A stretch of DNA of 64,000 nt from an uncultured Acidobacteriia bacterium (GTDB taxonomy: Bacteria; Acidobacteriota; Terriglobia; Bryobacterales; Bryobacteraceae), in contig CAIYDY010000039.1 in assembly GCA_903925015.1 (NCBI GenBank), positions 1 through 64,000 on the forward strand. Reading direction: 5' to 3'. The notes beneath the pieces were generated by a model that was not told the DNA's origin, ran no database searches, and worked only from the letters and a program-made list of their open reading frames with translations. Shown here one piece after another: positions 52,419-61,251 of the stretch; within the stretch, counting starts at the first letter, position 1; each line of letters opens with the position of its first letter. The translations under genes were made by a program, and so were the position numbers.

Positions 52419-54356
52419 ATGTTTGACCTGTTCCGCAGCCGAGACAAGGCTGTACGCGCACTTCTGACCGTCATGCTCGGCTTGGTCGCCGTGTCGATGG
52501 TGACCTATCTGATCCCCGGTTCCGGTACCGGTTCCTCCGGTGCCGGTGCCGACGATAAAACCATCGTCGCGCAAGTGGGCAAGGAGGAAATCACCGCCCA
52601 GGAGGTCAACAAGGCCATCCAGAACATGACCCGCAGCCGCCAGCTTCCGCCAGAGCTGCTCTCGATTTACGTTCCGCAGATCGTCAACCAGATGGTCAAC
52701 GAGCGGGTCATGGCCTACGAGGCCGGTCGTCTCGGCATCCGCGCCGGCAGCGAGGAGACGGATACCGCCATCATCGACTCCCTTCCCGCGCAGCTTGTGA
52801 AGGACGGCAAGGTCGATTCGGCCACGCTGAACGCGATGCTGCAGGCCGAGGGAATGACTTTCGCCTCCCTGCGCGAGAGTACCGCCCGGCAAGTGATCGT
52901 GAACAAATTGGAGCAGGTGATTTCCCAAGGCGTGATCGTCACCCCCAAGGAAATCGAGGACGAGTTCAAGAAGCGCAACGAAAAGGTGAAGATCCAGTAC
53001 GCCTTTCTCACCACCACGCGCTTCCAGGCCGAGGGCGAGCCCACCGAGGCCGAGGTGAAGGCCTACTACGAAAAGCACCAAGCCGAGTTCCGCACCGCTG
53101 AAAAGAAGAGTTTCGGCGTCATCGTGCTCGATCCCGCCCGGATCGGCGCAGCCAATATGCCCTCCGAGGGGCAGATCCAGTCCGAATACAACAACCGCCG
53201 AAACGATTTCCAGGTCGCCGAACGCGTCAAGGCCCGCCATATCCTCTTGAAGGCCGACGCCTCCAACGATGCGACCGTGAAGCCCAAGGCCGAGGCGCTC
53301 CTCAAGCAAATCCAAGGCGGTGCCGATTTTGCCAAGCTTGCCAAGGAAAACTCCGAAGATCCCGGTTCCAAGGATCAGGGCGGCGAGGTTGGCTGGATGG
53401 TTCGCGGGCAGATGGTTCCCGAATTCGAGAAGGCCGGCTTCGCGTTGAAGGTTGGCGAGACCAGCGGCTTGGTGAAGACCACGTACGGCTACCACATTCT
53501 GCAGGTCGAGGCGCACGAACAGGCCCACCTCCAGCCGCTGGACGAAGTCAAGGGCCAGATCATTGTGGATTACCAGAAGCGCATGGCCAGCCAGCAGCTG
53601 CAGTCGCTCGCCGACAAGGCCACGGGCGAACTCCGCAAGGATCCGCTCCATCCCGAAAAGGCGGCCGAGGCCGTTGGAACCGCGGTGGTCAAGGCGGAAA
53701 ACATTCAGACCGGCGATCCCATTCCCGGCGTCGGTGTCAACAAGGAATTCAACGACTTGGTCGCCGCCTTGCGCAAGGGTGAGGCGATGGCCGGCCCCGT
53801 CGTTCTGCAGGACGGTCGCGCTGTGATTGCGTCGGTCACCGATGTCCAGGCCGCCCATCCTGCTTCCTACGACGAAGCCCGCGGCGAGGCCAAAACCCGC
53901 GCTGGGCAGGAAAAGCTGAACAACCTGCTTCAGGACAAGTCCACGCTGCTGATGGGCAAGGCACAGCAATACGGCGGCGATCTGGAAAAGGCCGGCAAGG
54001 AACTCAAGATCGAGATCAAAACTTCCACCGATGTGGACCGCCAAGGTGCGATCGAGACCGTCGGTACCGCTTCCACCATTCCGGATGTTTTCACCAAACC
54101 GGTCGGTGCGCTGCTCGGCCCCTCCGCGGTGAATGGCGGCCGTCTGATCGCCAAGATCCTGACGAAGACCCCGGCCGACGTTGCGACACTTGCTTCCCAG
54201 ACCGATTCGATTCGGGGCGAAATCCGCCAGAAGAAGTCCCGTGACCGTGCTCAGTTGTTTCAGGACGGTTTGAAGGAACGCCTGAAGGCCGACAAGACTC
54301 TGAAGATCCATGAAGATGTGATCCAGCGCCTGGTTGCCAACTACAAGCGTAGCTAG
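52419..54356 (+). CDS. PpiD/SurA-like periplasmic peptidyl-prolyl isomerase
   Basis: This is 645 residues. It starts MFDLFRSRDKAVRALLTVMLGLVAVSMVTYLI, split here as a cytoplasmic basic start and one membrane anchor (ALLTVMLGLVAVSMVTYLI), as in PpiD. A SurA-N-like helical domain follows (ITAQEVNKAIQNMTRSRQLP, LVKDGKVDSATLNAML). The parvulin domain is near residues 265-370: VKARHILLKADAS, ADFAKLAKENSEDPGSKDQG, GEVGWMVRGQMVPEFEKAGF and TTYGYHILQVE. A second degenerate parvulin-like part and a helical tail complete it. It should help fold outer-membrane proteins such as the three receptors. DedA follows after 5 nt in the same unit. Confidence 0.88.
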   Translation: MFDLFRSRDKAVRALLTVMLGLVAVSMVTYLIPGSGTGSSGAGADDKTIVAQVGKEEITAQEVNKAIQNMTRSRQLPPELLSIYVPQIVNQMVNERVMAYEAGRLGIRAGSEETDTAIIDSLPAQLVKDGKVDSATLNAMLQAEGMTFASLRESTARQVIVNKLEQVISQGVIVTPKEIEDEFKKRNEKVKIQYAFLTTTRFQAEGEPTEAEVKAYYEKHQAEFRTAEKKSFGVIVLDPARIGAANMPSEGQIQSEYNNRRNDFQVAERVKARHILLKADASNDATVKPKAEALLKQIQGGADFAKLAKENSEDPGSKDQGGEVGWMVRGQMVPEFEKAGFALKVGETSGLVKTTYGYHILQVEAHEQAHLQPLDEVKGQIIVDYQKRMASQQLQSLADKATGELRKDPLHPEKAAEAVGTAVVKAENIQTGDPIPGVGVNKEFNDLVAALRKGEAMAGPVVLQDGRAVIASVTDVQAAHPASYDEARGEAKTRAGQEKLNNLLQDKSTLLMGKAQQYGGDLEKAGKELKIEIKTSTDVDRQGAIETVGTASTIPDVFTKPVGALLGPSAVNGGRLIAKILTKTPADVATLASQTDSIRGEIRQKKSRDRAQLFQDGLKERLKADKTLKIHEDVIQRLVANYKRS

Positions 54357-54361
54357 CCCGA

Positions 54362-54994
54362 ATGGAGCCCATTCTCAACTTCCTCAAGTCGCTCTATAAT
54401 GCCGAGCGGCTACTGGCGATGGTCCGCTCGCTTCTAGCCAGCCCTTTGGGGCTGGCTGGGCTATGCGGGATCGTATTTGCAGAGACTGGGCTTCTAGTTG
54501 GTTTCTTCCTGCCGGGAGATTCCCTATTGTTCAGTGTTGGGATGGCGGGAGGCGCGGCCAGCATCGACTTGTACCTACTGGCCGCGATGTTGATGGTGGC
54601 GGCAATCGTGGGGGACAACGTCGGCTATTTCCTTGGACGCCACGCGGGGCCGAGGATTTTCAACAAGCCGAAATCCCGCTTCTTCCACCCCGACCACCTG
54701 CGGCAGACCCAGGATTTCTATCACAAGTACGGAGCGCGCGCACTGGTGTACGCGCGCTTCGTGCCTATTGTTAGAACCTGCACGCCGTTCATCGCGGGCG
54801 TGGCCCGGATGGACTATGGCCGATTCCTGTTTTTCAGCCTCTTCGGTGGCATCTTCTGGATCGCCTTCATGACGACGTTGGGTTATAAACTGGGCCAGAT
54901 CCCGTTTGTTCAACACAACTTCGAAAAGGTTGTCCTTGTCGTTGTGTTGATTTCCTTCGCCCCGATTCTGATCGAAGCCCGCAAGAAGCGCTAG
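54362..54994 (+). CDS. DedA/SNARE-associated family membrane protein
   Basis: This is 210 residues with five or so membrane segments: LGLAGLCGIVFAETGLLVGF, LYLLAAMLMVAAIVGDNVGYF, FFSLFGGIFWIAFMTTLGY and VVLVVVLISFAPILIE. The family motifs are the re-entrant FLPGDSLLF, then G-R-H-x-G, then FYHKYGARALVYARFVPIVRTCTPFIAG (quoted in parts: FYHKYG, ARFVPIVR, CTPFIAG), with the conserved Arg and Pro. DedA proteins are thought to be lipid scramblases or transporters for undecaprenyl phosphate or phosphatidylethanolamine and support envelope integrity. It is co-transcribed with the PpiD-like gene. Confidence 0.9.
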   Translation: MEPILNFLKSLYNAERLLAMVRSLLASPLGLAGLCGIVFAETGLLVGFFLPGDSLLFSVGMAGGAASIDLYLLAAMLMVAAIVGDNVGYFLGRHAGPRIFNKPKSRFFHPDHLRQTQDFYHKYGARALVYARFVPIVRTCTPFIAGVARMDYGRFLFFSLFGGIFWIAFMTTLGYKLGQIPFVQHNFEKVVLVVVLISFAPILIEARKKR

Positions 54995-54996
54995 CC

Positions 54997-55431
54997 CTAT
55001 TTCGAGTTCTGGAACACGTAGCTGACGGCGCCGCCCTTGATCAGAAGCTTGTCGAAATGCCACTGGGCACCGTCCTTGTCGAAGACGATCTCGGTCTTGT
55101 CAGCCGTCTCCGCGTCCCGCTTGAACGCCTGCAATGTCGCCATGGCCCCGTGCTCGCCGCGAACCACGAAGTACTCCAAGCCGCTTCCAATATCGATGCT
55201 GTCGATCACGTAGCTGCCTTCCGGGAGGGTAATGGAACCGACCACTACCGGGTGGGGCAGGTTAATCGTGACCGGATTCACGGATCCCGCATAGGCTGCT
55301 GTCGGCATCATCGATTGCACCATCAGAGCTGCCGGGAGGAGGGCCGTCGCAATGCCCGGTCCCGAGGAAAGCCCCGCAGCAACAACTGTAGAGACACACG
55401 TCCGCCCGAAGCGCAAGATTGCGTTTTTCAT
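54997..55431 (-). CDS. Small secreted beta-rich protein, unknown
   Basis: This is 144 residues from ATG 55431. The long signal region includes TVVAAGLSSGPGIATALLPAALM. The mature part is beta-rich: VTINLPHPVVVGSITLPEGSY, then YVIDSIDIGSGLEYFVVRG, KTEIVFDKDGAQWHFDKLLI. Proteins with this pattern (LPHPVxVGSxTLPxGxY) recur in Acidobacteriota and have no known function to me. It ends 3 bp from the convergent DedA stop. The 200-bp region upstream (55432-55631) holds its promoter and the leader of the next gene. Confidence 0.7.
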   Translation of the reverse strand: MKNAILRFGRTCVSTVVAAGLSSGPGIATALLPAALMVQSMMPTAAYAGSVNPVTINLPHPVVVGSITLPEGSYVIDSIDIGSGLEYFVVRGEHGAMATLQAFKRDAETADKTEIVFDKDGAQWHFDKLLIKGGAVSYVFQNSK

Positions 55432-55631
55432 TTGAGTCGACCTTCTTTCTGTTCTGGTAAGGGCTGCTTGTCGGCCTTGCCGTGCTGCCCTCTGCATGTA
55501 AGTACGTTCGGGACCCACTGGTTGTTACGGCCTTACTCCAACGTTCACAACGGTTTACAGAGTAAAGGTCGGTAACGGAAAAAACATGAGAAAAAAATTC
55601 GCGCGCAGCACTATATCCCTAGGAACAGGCC

Positions 55632-57650
55632 ATCCGACTCGCGTCGCTCTTCCTGTGCGCTGCCGCAGTGCTCGCGCAGGTGCCGGATCCCGCATGGGAG
55701 CCGCTCGACAAAGCGTTCTCCGCCCTGCGCGCCAGGGACTATGACACGGCGATTCGATCCTTCGAACAGGCTGCCGCTGTCTCGCCCAAGCGGGCCGACA
55801 TCCGCAAGAACCTCGCCTATACGCTTCTGAAGACCGGGGAAACTGACGCTGCCCGCGACCAGTTCGGAGAAGCGACCCGCATCGATCCCGCTGATTTCCA
55901 CGTATCCTTGGAATATGCGTTTCTTTGTTACGAGGCGCGCGACGACGCTCCTGCCCGCAAAGCCGAGGCGCGCCGCATCTTCCAACGTGTCCGCGATACC
56001 GCTCCCGACCCCGAAGCCCAAGCCACTGCAGCCAAGGCCTTCCGCACTGTCGATGACCCGCTACGGGACGGCATCACGCGCTGGAAGCAGGCTCTGGCTT
56101 CGTCCAAGCCCACTTTTAGCGCCCACTATGAGCTCGCCCAATTGGCCGAACAGCGGGATGAGCTGGATCTAGCGGTGGCCAACTACCGAGCCGCGTTCCG
56201 CTTGCTGCCGGAGCGCAAGTCGGTCCTGCTGGAACTTGCGCGGGTCGAAAAGGCGCGTGGCAACGCCGAAGGTGCGATGTCGGCCTTGTTGGCCGCGTCC
56301 CGTGGCGGGGAGCCACGAGCGGCGGAACTGGCGCGGGAGCAGCTACCGGTCCGCTATCCGTATGTCTACGAGTTCCGAAATGCGCTCGAGCTGGATCCGG
56401 AAAACACTACCCTGCGCAAGGAGCTTGGATACCTGCTGCTGAGCATGTCGGAAAAGGATGCAGCGAACAAGGTCGAAGCCGTCAAAGAGTTTCAGTCCGT
56501 GGTCGAGGCGCATCCAGACGACTACCTCGCCTCGGCGCAACTGGGGATGCTCTACCTAGCGGACAAACGCGACTCGGCGGCGATGCCACTGCTCAGGCAG
56601 GTTTTGGCCCGCGGCGATCCGGCGGCTGCCAACCGCGTCCGCATGGCTCTGCATATGCCCTTGGTCTTGGAGGATCGTGCCGCTCCGGAGTCTGCGTTAG
56701 ACCCGCGCATCCTTGCCGAGCGCAGTTACAAAGCCGGGTTTCTCAAGGACGCCCTCCGCTACTACAGCCAAGCCCACGAAGCAAATCCCGTTGATTCGGC
56801 AGTCGTGCTCAAGCTCGCTTGGACCAACAACATGCTGCACAATGACGTCGAGGCGCTTCGTTGGTTCAAGGTGGCGGGGCGAAGTTCCGATGCGGCCTTA
56901 GCGGCCGAAGCAAACAAGGCATTCAAGAGTCTGAAACCCAGCGTACAGCGGATTCGGACTACCGTCTGGCTCTACCCCCTCTATTCCTCGCGGTGGAGCG
57001 ACATTTTCGGTTACGGCCAGGCCAAGGCGGAGGTGCGGGTCGGATCGCTGCCTTTCCGCCCTTACCTTTCCATCCGTATGGTTGGCGATGTTCGCCGCAC
57101 CACCATATCGGGTCCAAACTCGCAGAGCCTCTCGGAATCCGCCTTCATTGTCGCCGCCGGAGTTGCAACCAAACAGTGGCACGGTGCAATGGGTTGGTTC
57201 GAGGCTGGCCGAGCGGTCGTATATCTGAATGGCAACCAATGGACCGATATCCGTGGCGGCATCACCTTTTCCAAGACAAGGGGGGCTTCCCTTGCTGCCG
57301 AGCGCGGTGGCATGTTTGTAGAGACCACCGCCGACAGCGCCTTCATCTCCCATTTCGGCCGCGACTGGATCAATTACACCCAGAACAAGGTGGGCTATAC
57401 CTCTGTTCTCGGAGGCTGGAAGACACAGCTCTTCTGGGGCGGCAATCTGACCTTCGACGCACAAGGCCAGTACTGGGCAAACTTTACGGAGACAGGCCCG
57501 GGGTTCCGCTTCCATCCTCCCGGACTGCCACCGTCCGTCGCCGTTACTGTCAATGTCAACCACGGAGTCTACCTCCGCAACGACGGTAACCCAAGGCGTC
57601 CCAACTTCAACGATTTCCGAGCAGGTGTATGGTATGCGTTTACGAAATAG
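55632..57650 (+). CDS. TPR/outer-membrane-barrel protein, PgaA/NfrA-like, with non-standard start
   Basis: The frame contains a complete signal peptide (RLASLFLCAAAVLAQ) but no ATG, GTG or TTG before it; a TAG stands at 55620. The codon at the right place is ATC (55632), with AGGA 7 nt upstream. GTG 55668 would drop the signal. Residues 1-430 are TPR helices (YDTAIRSFEQAAAVSPKRAD, ALRYYSQAHEANPVDSAVV). After ~435 the protein becomes beta-rich (GYGQAKAEVRVGSLPFRPYLS, AAGVATKQWHGAMGWFEAG) and ends FRAGVWYAFTK, like a small outer-membrane barrel. TPR plus barrel is the plan of PgaA, BcsC and NfrA, which export polysaccharide. The next gene, glycosyl-hydrolase-like, overlaps it by 17 nt, in line with that role. 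Confidence 0.75.
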   Translation: MRLASLFLCAAAVLAQVPDPAWEPLDKAFSALRARDYDTAIRSFEQAAAVSPKRADIRKNLAYTLLKTGETDAARDQFGEATRIDPADFHVSLEYAFLCYEARDDAPARKAEARRIFQRVRDTAPDPEAQATAAKAFRTVDDPLRDGITRWKQALASSKPTFSAHYELAQLAEQRDELDLAVANYRAAFRLLPERKSVLLELARVEKARGNAEGAMSALLAASRGGEPRAAELAREQLPVRYPYVYEFRNALELDPENTTLRKELGYLLLSMSEKDAANKVEAVKEFQSVVEAHPDDYLASAQLGMLYLADKRDSAAMPLLRQVLARGDPAAANRVRMALHMPLVLEDRAAPESALDPRILAERSYKAGFLKDALRYYSQAHEANPVDSAVVLKLAWTNNMLHNDVEALRWFKVAGRSSDAALAAEANKAFKSLKPSVQRIRTTVWLYPLYSSRWSDIFGYGQAKAEVRVGSLPFRPYLSIRMVGDVRRTTISGPNSQSLSESAFIVAAGVATKQWHGAMGWFEAGRAVVYLNGNQWTDIRGGITFSKTRGASLAAERGGMFVETTADSAFISHFGRDWINYTQNKVGYTSVLGGWKTQLFWGGNLTFDAQGQYWANFTETGPGFRFHPPGLPPSVAVTVNVNHGVYLRNDGNPRRPNFNDFRAGVWYAFTK

Positions 57651-59667
57651 TCTAATCTTCCGTGGGCGGGCCACGAAGGTTTCCGCGCCGCTGAAGGCAA
57701 CAATTGCCCTTTTGTTGCCGCTCCTCAGAATGGCCTGTTTCGGCGGAACATTCGCCGTGCTCGGCCCCCAGACCGGCTCTTGGCCCGCAGTTCTCTCCTC
57801 GGTCGGACACCTTGCCGGTCCCGCAACCGCGGCGGATATTTTCGTCGCCCCGCCCAACACGCCCGCCGCCGCCGACTGGATGGCCAAAGTCCGCGGCGGC
57901 GCGGCCCTCATTCTCGAAGGCTCGTCGCCCTTGGCCGCTAGCTTCGGCTTCAGACCCGGAACCAGCACGGTGCCGACACTCCACTTGGTGGACGTCCACA
58001 ACCCAGCTCTCCCGGTGATCTGGGAGAAGAGCATCGAGATACCCCACATGGATGTTCCGGCGGGTGCCACCATTTTTGCCAAGGAGCGCTGGTCGGGTGC
58101 ACCCGTGGTCGCTGGCCAGAAGCTGGGGGCGGGTGCAGTCCTTTGGGTCGCCACGGGACCCGGGAATACGGGCTACGAGCACTTTCCCTACTTGATGCAG
58201 TCTCTGGCGGGCCTGGGCTTTGAGCCCGCGTTTCGGTCTTCCCAGCTTTGGGCATTTTTCGACTACTCCTACCGGACGCGGGCGGACCTCGATTACCTTG
58301 CCATCCGATGGCGGCAGGCGGGAATTTCCGCGCTTCACGTGGCGTCGTGGCACTTCTACGATCCAGCTCCCGACCGTGATGAATACCTGAAGCGCCTGAT
58401 CGAGGCCTGTCACCGTCATGGCGTCTTGGTCTACGCATGGGTGGAGCTTCCCCACGTCAGCGAGGGGTTTTGGGGTGCCCATCCTGAATGGAGGGAGAAA
58501 ACTGCCGTACAACAGGATGCCCAACTCGACTGGCGCAAGCTCATGAATCTCCAAAACCGCGATTGTGTCGCAGCGATCCGGACGGGCTTGCAGCAGATGA
58601 TCGGGCGATTTGACTGGGATGGAGTCAACCTCGCGGAACTCTATTTTGAATCCTTGGAGGGGGCTGGGAATCCGGCCCGTTTTACTCCCATGAATGACGA
58701 TGCCCGGGCCGCCTTCCGGGCCGAAGCCGGTTGGGACCCACTTGAGATTTGGGGTGCCCGCAACGACGGAAAATCGCTCCGGCAGTTTCTGGATTTCCGC
58801 GCCGGGCTTGCCCGCAAAATGCAGGAGGAATGGCTGAACACTGTCGAGGGTTTCAAATCCGGCTTGGATGTTGTGCTCACCCATGTCGACGATCGTTTCG
58901 ACACCGGCATGAAGGATTCCATCGGTGCCGACGCCAGCCGGGTTCTTCCACTTCTCAATACCCATTCATTCTCGTTCCTGATCGAGGATCCTGCGACTGT
59001 CTGGAACCTGGGTCCCCAGCGCTATCCCGAAATCGCCAAGCGGTACCAGCCGCTGACCAGCCATCCTGACAAGCTCGCCATCGACATCAACATTGTCGAC
59101 CGCTACCAGGACGTGTATCCCACCAAACAGCAGACGGGTGCGGAGCTATTCCAATTGGTTCATCTGGCTTCGACGGCCTTTCCCCGTGTTGCGTTGTACT
59201 TTGAAAACAGCATCCTCAAGCCGGATCTGGCACTGCTCGCGGCATCGTCTGCGGTTGTGACAAAGTACGGTGCGGCCAAGATCAAGGACCACCGCCGCAT
59301 CACGATGGAATCGCCCGCCGACATCGAGCTCGTTTGGGGCGGCGATGGTTCCATAGTGGACGGAAAGCCATGGCCCATCCACGGCAGGGGGCTGGTTCGT
59401 CTTCCCGCCGGTGCCCATGTTGTGGAAACAGGACCCAAGCGGGACGGCATTTCGATAACCGATCTGAACGCCAAGTTGAAATCCGCGTCGGTGGAGGGAA
59501 AGCGCGTGTCGTTTGAATATTTTAGTGACAGCCGGGGCGTGGTCCAGTTCGACCGCCGTCCCCAGGCGATGGAGATTGACGGTGCTGGCTTTCCCGTAAC
59601 ATGCGTTGACGGCAGCCAGTGCGCCGTGATGCTGCCCAAGGGCGGACACCGGGTACTCGTGAATTAG
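57634..59667 (+). CDS. Putative extracytoplasmic glycoside-hydrolase-like protein (GHL10/PgaB-C-like)
   Basis: This is 677 residues from ATG 57634, which overlaps the previous gene by 17 nt; a start at 57553 is less likely. A hydrophobic N-terminal segment (ATIALLLPLLRMACFGG) suggests export. Residues ~60-200 look like a class I glutamine-amidotransferase-type fold (GGAALILEGSSPLAASFG, GAVLWVATGPGNTG). From ~205 a TIM-barrel-like region carries WRQAGISALHVASWHFYD, RHGVLVYAWVELPHVSEGFW and IGRFDWDGVNLAELYFES, with acidic residues at strand ends as in GHL10 and PgaB C-terminal hydrolases. Coupling to a TPR/barrel exporter suggests processing of an exported polysaccharide. Substrate unknown. Confidence 0.7.
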   Translation: MRLRNSLIFRGRATKVSAPLKATIALLLPLLRMACFGGTFAVLGPQTGSWPAVLSSVGHLAGPATAADIFVAPPNTPAAADWMAKVRGGAALILEGSSPLAASFGFRPGTSTVPTLHLVDVHNPALPVIWEKSIEIPHMDVPAGATIFAKERWSGAPVVAGQKLGAGAVLWVATGPGNTGYEHFPYLMQSLAGLGFEPAFRSSQLWAFFDYSYRTRADLDYLAIRWRQAGISALHVASWHFYDPAPDRDEYLKRLIEACHRHGVLVYAWVELPHVSEGFWGAHPEWREKTAVQQDAQLDWRKLMNLQNRDCVAAIRTGLQQMIGRFDWDGVNLAELYFESLEGAGNPARFTPMNDDARAAFRAEAGWDPLEIWGARNDGKSLRQFLDFRAGLARKMQEEWLNTVEGFKSGLDVVLTHVDDRFDTGMKDSIGADASRVLPLLNTHSFSFLIEDPATVWNLGPQRYPEIAKRYQPLTSHPDKLAIDINIVDRYQDVYPTKQQTGAELFQLVHLASTAFPRVALYFENSILKPDLALLAASSAVVTKYGAAKIKDHRRITMESPADIELVWGGDGSIVDGKPWPIHGRGLVRLPAGAHVVETGPKRDGISITDLNAKLKSASVEGKRVSFEYFSDSRGVVQFDRRPQAMEIDGAGFPVTCVDGSQCAVMLPKGGHRVLVN

Positions 59668-59670
59668 AAT
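59665..59670 (+). promoter_or_regulatory. -10 box for a leaderless VOC-protein mRNA
   Basis: TAGAAT overlaps the stop codon of the hydrolase gene (TAG at 59665-59667) and lies 6 nt before GTG 59677. Confidence 0.45.
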
Positions 59671-59676
59671 CGGACT

Positions 59677-60033
59677 GTGATTCTTCGCCTCGACCACGTC
59701 CAAGTTGCCGGTCCTCCCGGCTGCGAGTCCCAAGCTCGCGATTTTTACGGGAATCTGCTCGGTCTCCGGGAATTGACCCGCCCTGTGGAACTCGACGGAA
59801 TCGGCGGCTGCTGGTTTGAGTGCGGGTCACTCCAGCTCCACATCGGCACCCAGCAGGATTTCCTTCCAGCCCGCAAAGCCCATCCCGCCTTCCGGGTTGA
59901 TTCCATGGATCAACTCCGTGCCGCGCTCCAGAGTGCCGGCCATCCCGTCATTGAGGACCGCATGATCCCCGGTGTCGACCGCTTTTTTTCGTCAGACCCT
60001 TGGGGCAACCGCCTCGAATTTATCGCCGCGTAG
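59677..60033 (+). CDS. VOC superfamily (glyoxalase/dioxygenase-like) protein
   Basis: This is 118 residues from GTG 59677. It opens ILRLDHVQVAGPPGCESQAR, then FYGNLLGLRELTRP and ends FFSSDPWGNRLEFIA, the classic two-module betaalphabetabetabeta pattern of glyoxalase, bleomycin-resistance and dioxygenase proteins. His in LDHVQV, His in LQLHIG and Glu in RLEFIA are the likely metal ligands. Activity cannot be predicted within this broad family. The enolase-superfamily gene follows after 12 nt with its own ribosome-binding site, so the two may act on the same small molecule. Confidence 0.82.
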   Translation: MILRLDHVQVAGPPGCESQARDFYGNLLGLRELTRPVELDGIGGCWFECGSLQLHIGTQQDFLPARKAHPAFRVDSMDQLRAALQSAGHPVIEDRMIPGVDRFFSSDPWGNRLEFIAA

Positions 60034-60045
60034 GAGCTGAAGTCC

Positions 60046-61251
60046 ATGAACCGCCGAACTTGGATCACCCAACTACCCGCGCTGGTTGCAGCTTCCGCCG
60101 CGACAGCCTCCGCCCAACGTGACGCGTCCAAGATTACCGTCCAGTCCGTGGAAACGTTTATTGTTCATGTCAACGCCCGGGGGAACTGGCTGTTTGTCCG
60201 GCTGGCAACAAACGAGGGGCTGACCGGAATCGGGGAAGCCTCCCACGGCACCGCTTTCGGAAATGAGACAGGCAACGACGCCACAACCCTCAAGTACATC
60301 GCCGAATTCTTTCCACTTCTGAAGGGCCGCAGTATTTTCGATGTTGAATGGCTGCTCGCCGCCGTTGCCCGCCAAACTGCCATTGGCGGACTCAGCGCGG
60401 CCTGTGCCCTGTCCGCTTTGGAGCAATGCCTCTGGGATTTGATCGGCCAGGCCCTTGGCGTACCGGTATACGACCTATTCGGCGGCGCAGTCCAGACTTC
60501 CATCCGCAACTACGCCAACATCAACCGCTCCACAGACCCGCGTACCCCTGCCGGATTCGCGGCCATGGCGAAACGGGCTGTGGACGCCGGGTTCGATGCC
60601 GTCAAGCTGGCACCGTGGGACGACATGCCGAAGGATCTTTCCGACGCAGCCAAGGTGGAGGCCGTCACCCAACTCGGCATCGAGCGGGCCAATGCGGTCC
60701 GCGAAGTCCTCGGGCCGAATCGAGATCTGCTCCTCGACGCACACAGCAAATTCGACCTTGAGCGCGGCCTGAAACTCATCGGTCGCGTCCAACACCTGAA
60801 TCTATTTTGGTTGGAGGAAGTGACGCCGGTACCCGGCCTGCCAGCCATCCACAAGGCGCGGAAGATGCCCACCGCTGGCGGCGAGTTGATCTACGGCGCA
60901 CGGGGTTTCTACCCCTATATCCAAGCCGAATCCGTGGATATCACCATGCCCGACGTGAAATATTGCGGGGGCATGCTGGAGTTGAAGAAGGTGGGCAGCC
61001 TGTCCGACGCTGCGGGGCTGAAAGTTTCCCCCCATGGCCCCGCCGGCCCGGTCGGAAATGCGGCGGCTGCCCATGTCTGCGCCACGATGCCGAATTTTCT
61101 GATTCTGGAATTTTCCTATGGTGAGGTTCCATGGCGGGCCGAAGTGATCGACCCGCCCGAGAACCCTGTGAAGGGACGCTTGGAGCTGACGCCGAAGCCC
61201 GGCTTGGGGATCCGTCTGAACGACAAGACCTTGGCGCGTTACAAGGCCTAG
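60046..61251 (+). CDS. Mandelate racemase/muconate lactonizing (enolase superfamily) protein
   Basis: This is 401 residues from ATG 60046 (TAGGAG about 9 nt upstream). The N-terminus MNRRTWITQLPALVAASAAT has a Tat-like RR and a hydrophobic segment, so it may be exported. The metal ligands are D231 (LLLDAHSKF), E257 (FWLEEVTP) and E280 (TAGGELIYG); H330 in SPHGPAGPVG is the likely general base. The catalytic Lys region reads DAVKLAPWD: K187 is present, but the second Lys of the KxK motif is replaced by Ala. This resembles dehydratase-type members more than racemases. Substrate probably a sugar acid. It ends tail-to-tail with pspA, sharing a TAG in an overlapping GGCCTAGGCC palindrome. Confidence 0.85.
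   Translation: MNRRTWITQLPALVAASAATASAQRDASKITVQSVETFIVHVNARGNWLFVRLATNEGLTGIGEASHGTAFGNETGNDATTLKYIAEFFPLLKGRSIFDVEWLLAAVARQTAIGGLSAACALSALEQCLWDLIGQALGVPVYDLFGGAVQTSIRNYANINRSTDPRTPAGFAAMAKRAVDAGFDAVKLAPWDDMPKDLSDAAKVEAVTQLGIERANAVREVLGPNRDLLLDAHSKFDLERGLKLIGRVQHLNLFWLEEVTPVPGLPAIHKARKMPTAGGELIYGARGFYPYIQAESVDITMPDVKYCGGMLELKKVGSLSDAAGLKVSPHGPAGPVGNAAAAHVCATMPNFLILEFSYGEVPWRAEVIDPPENPVKGRLELTPKPGLGIRLNDKTLARYKA

Noticed and set aside
52413-54311. 632-codon open frame on the minus strand
   Set aside because: Antisense to the PpiD-like gene, which has clear parvulin motifs. The antisense product is low-complexity Leu/Gly/His-rich with no motif, as expected from GC-rich codon bias.
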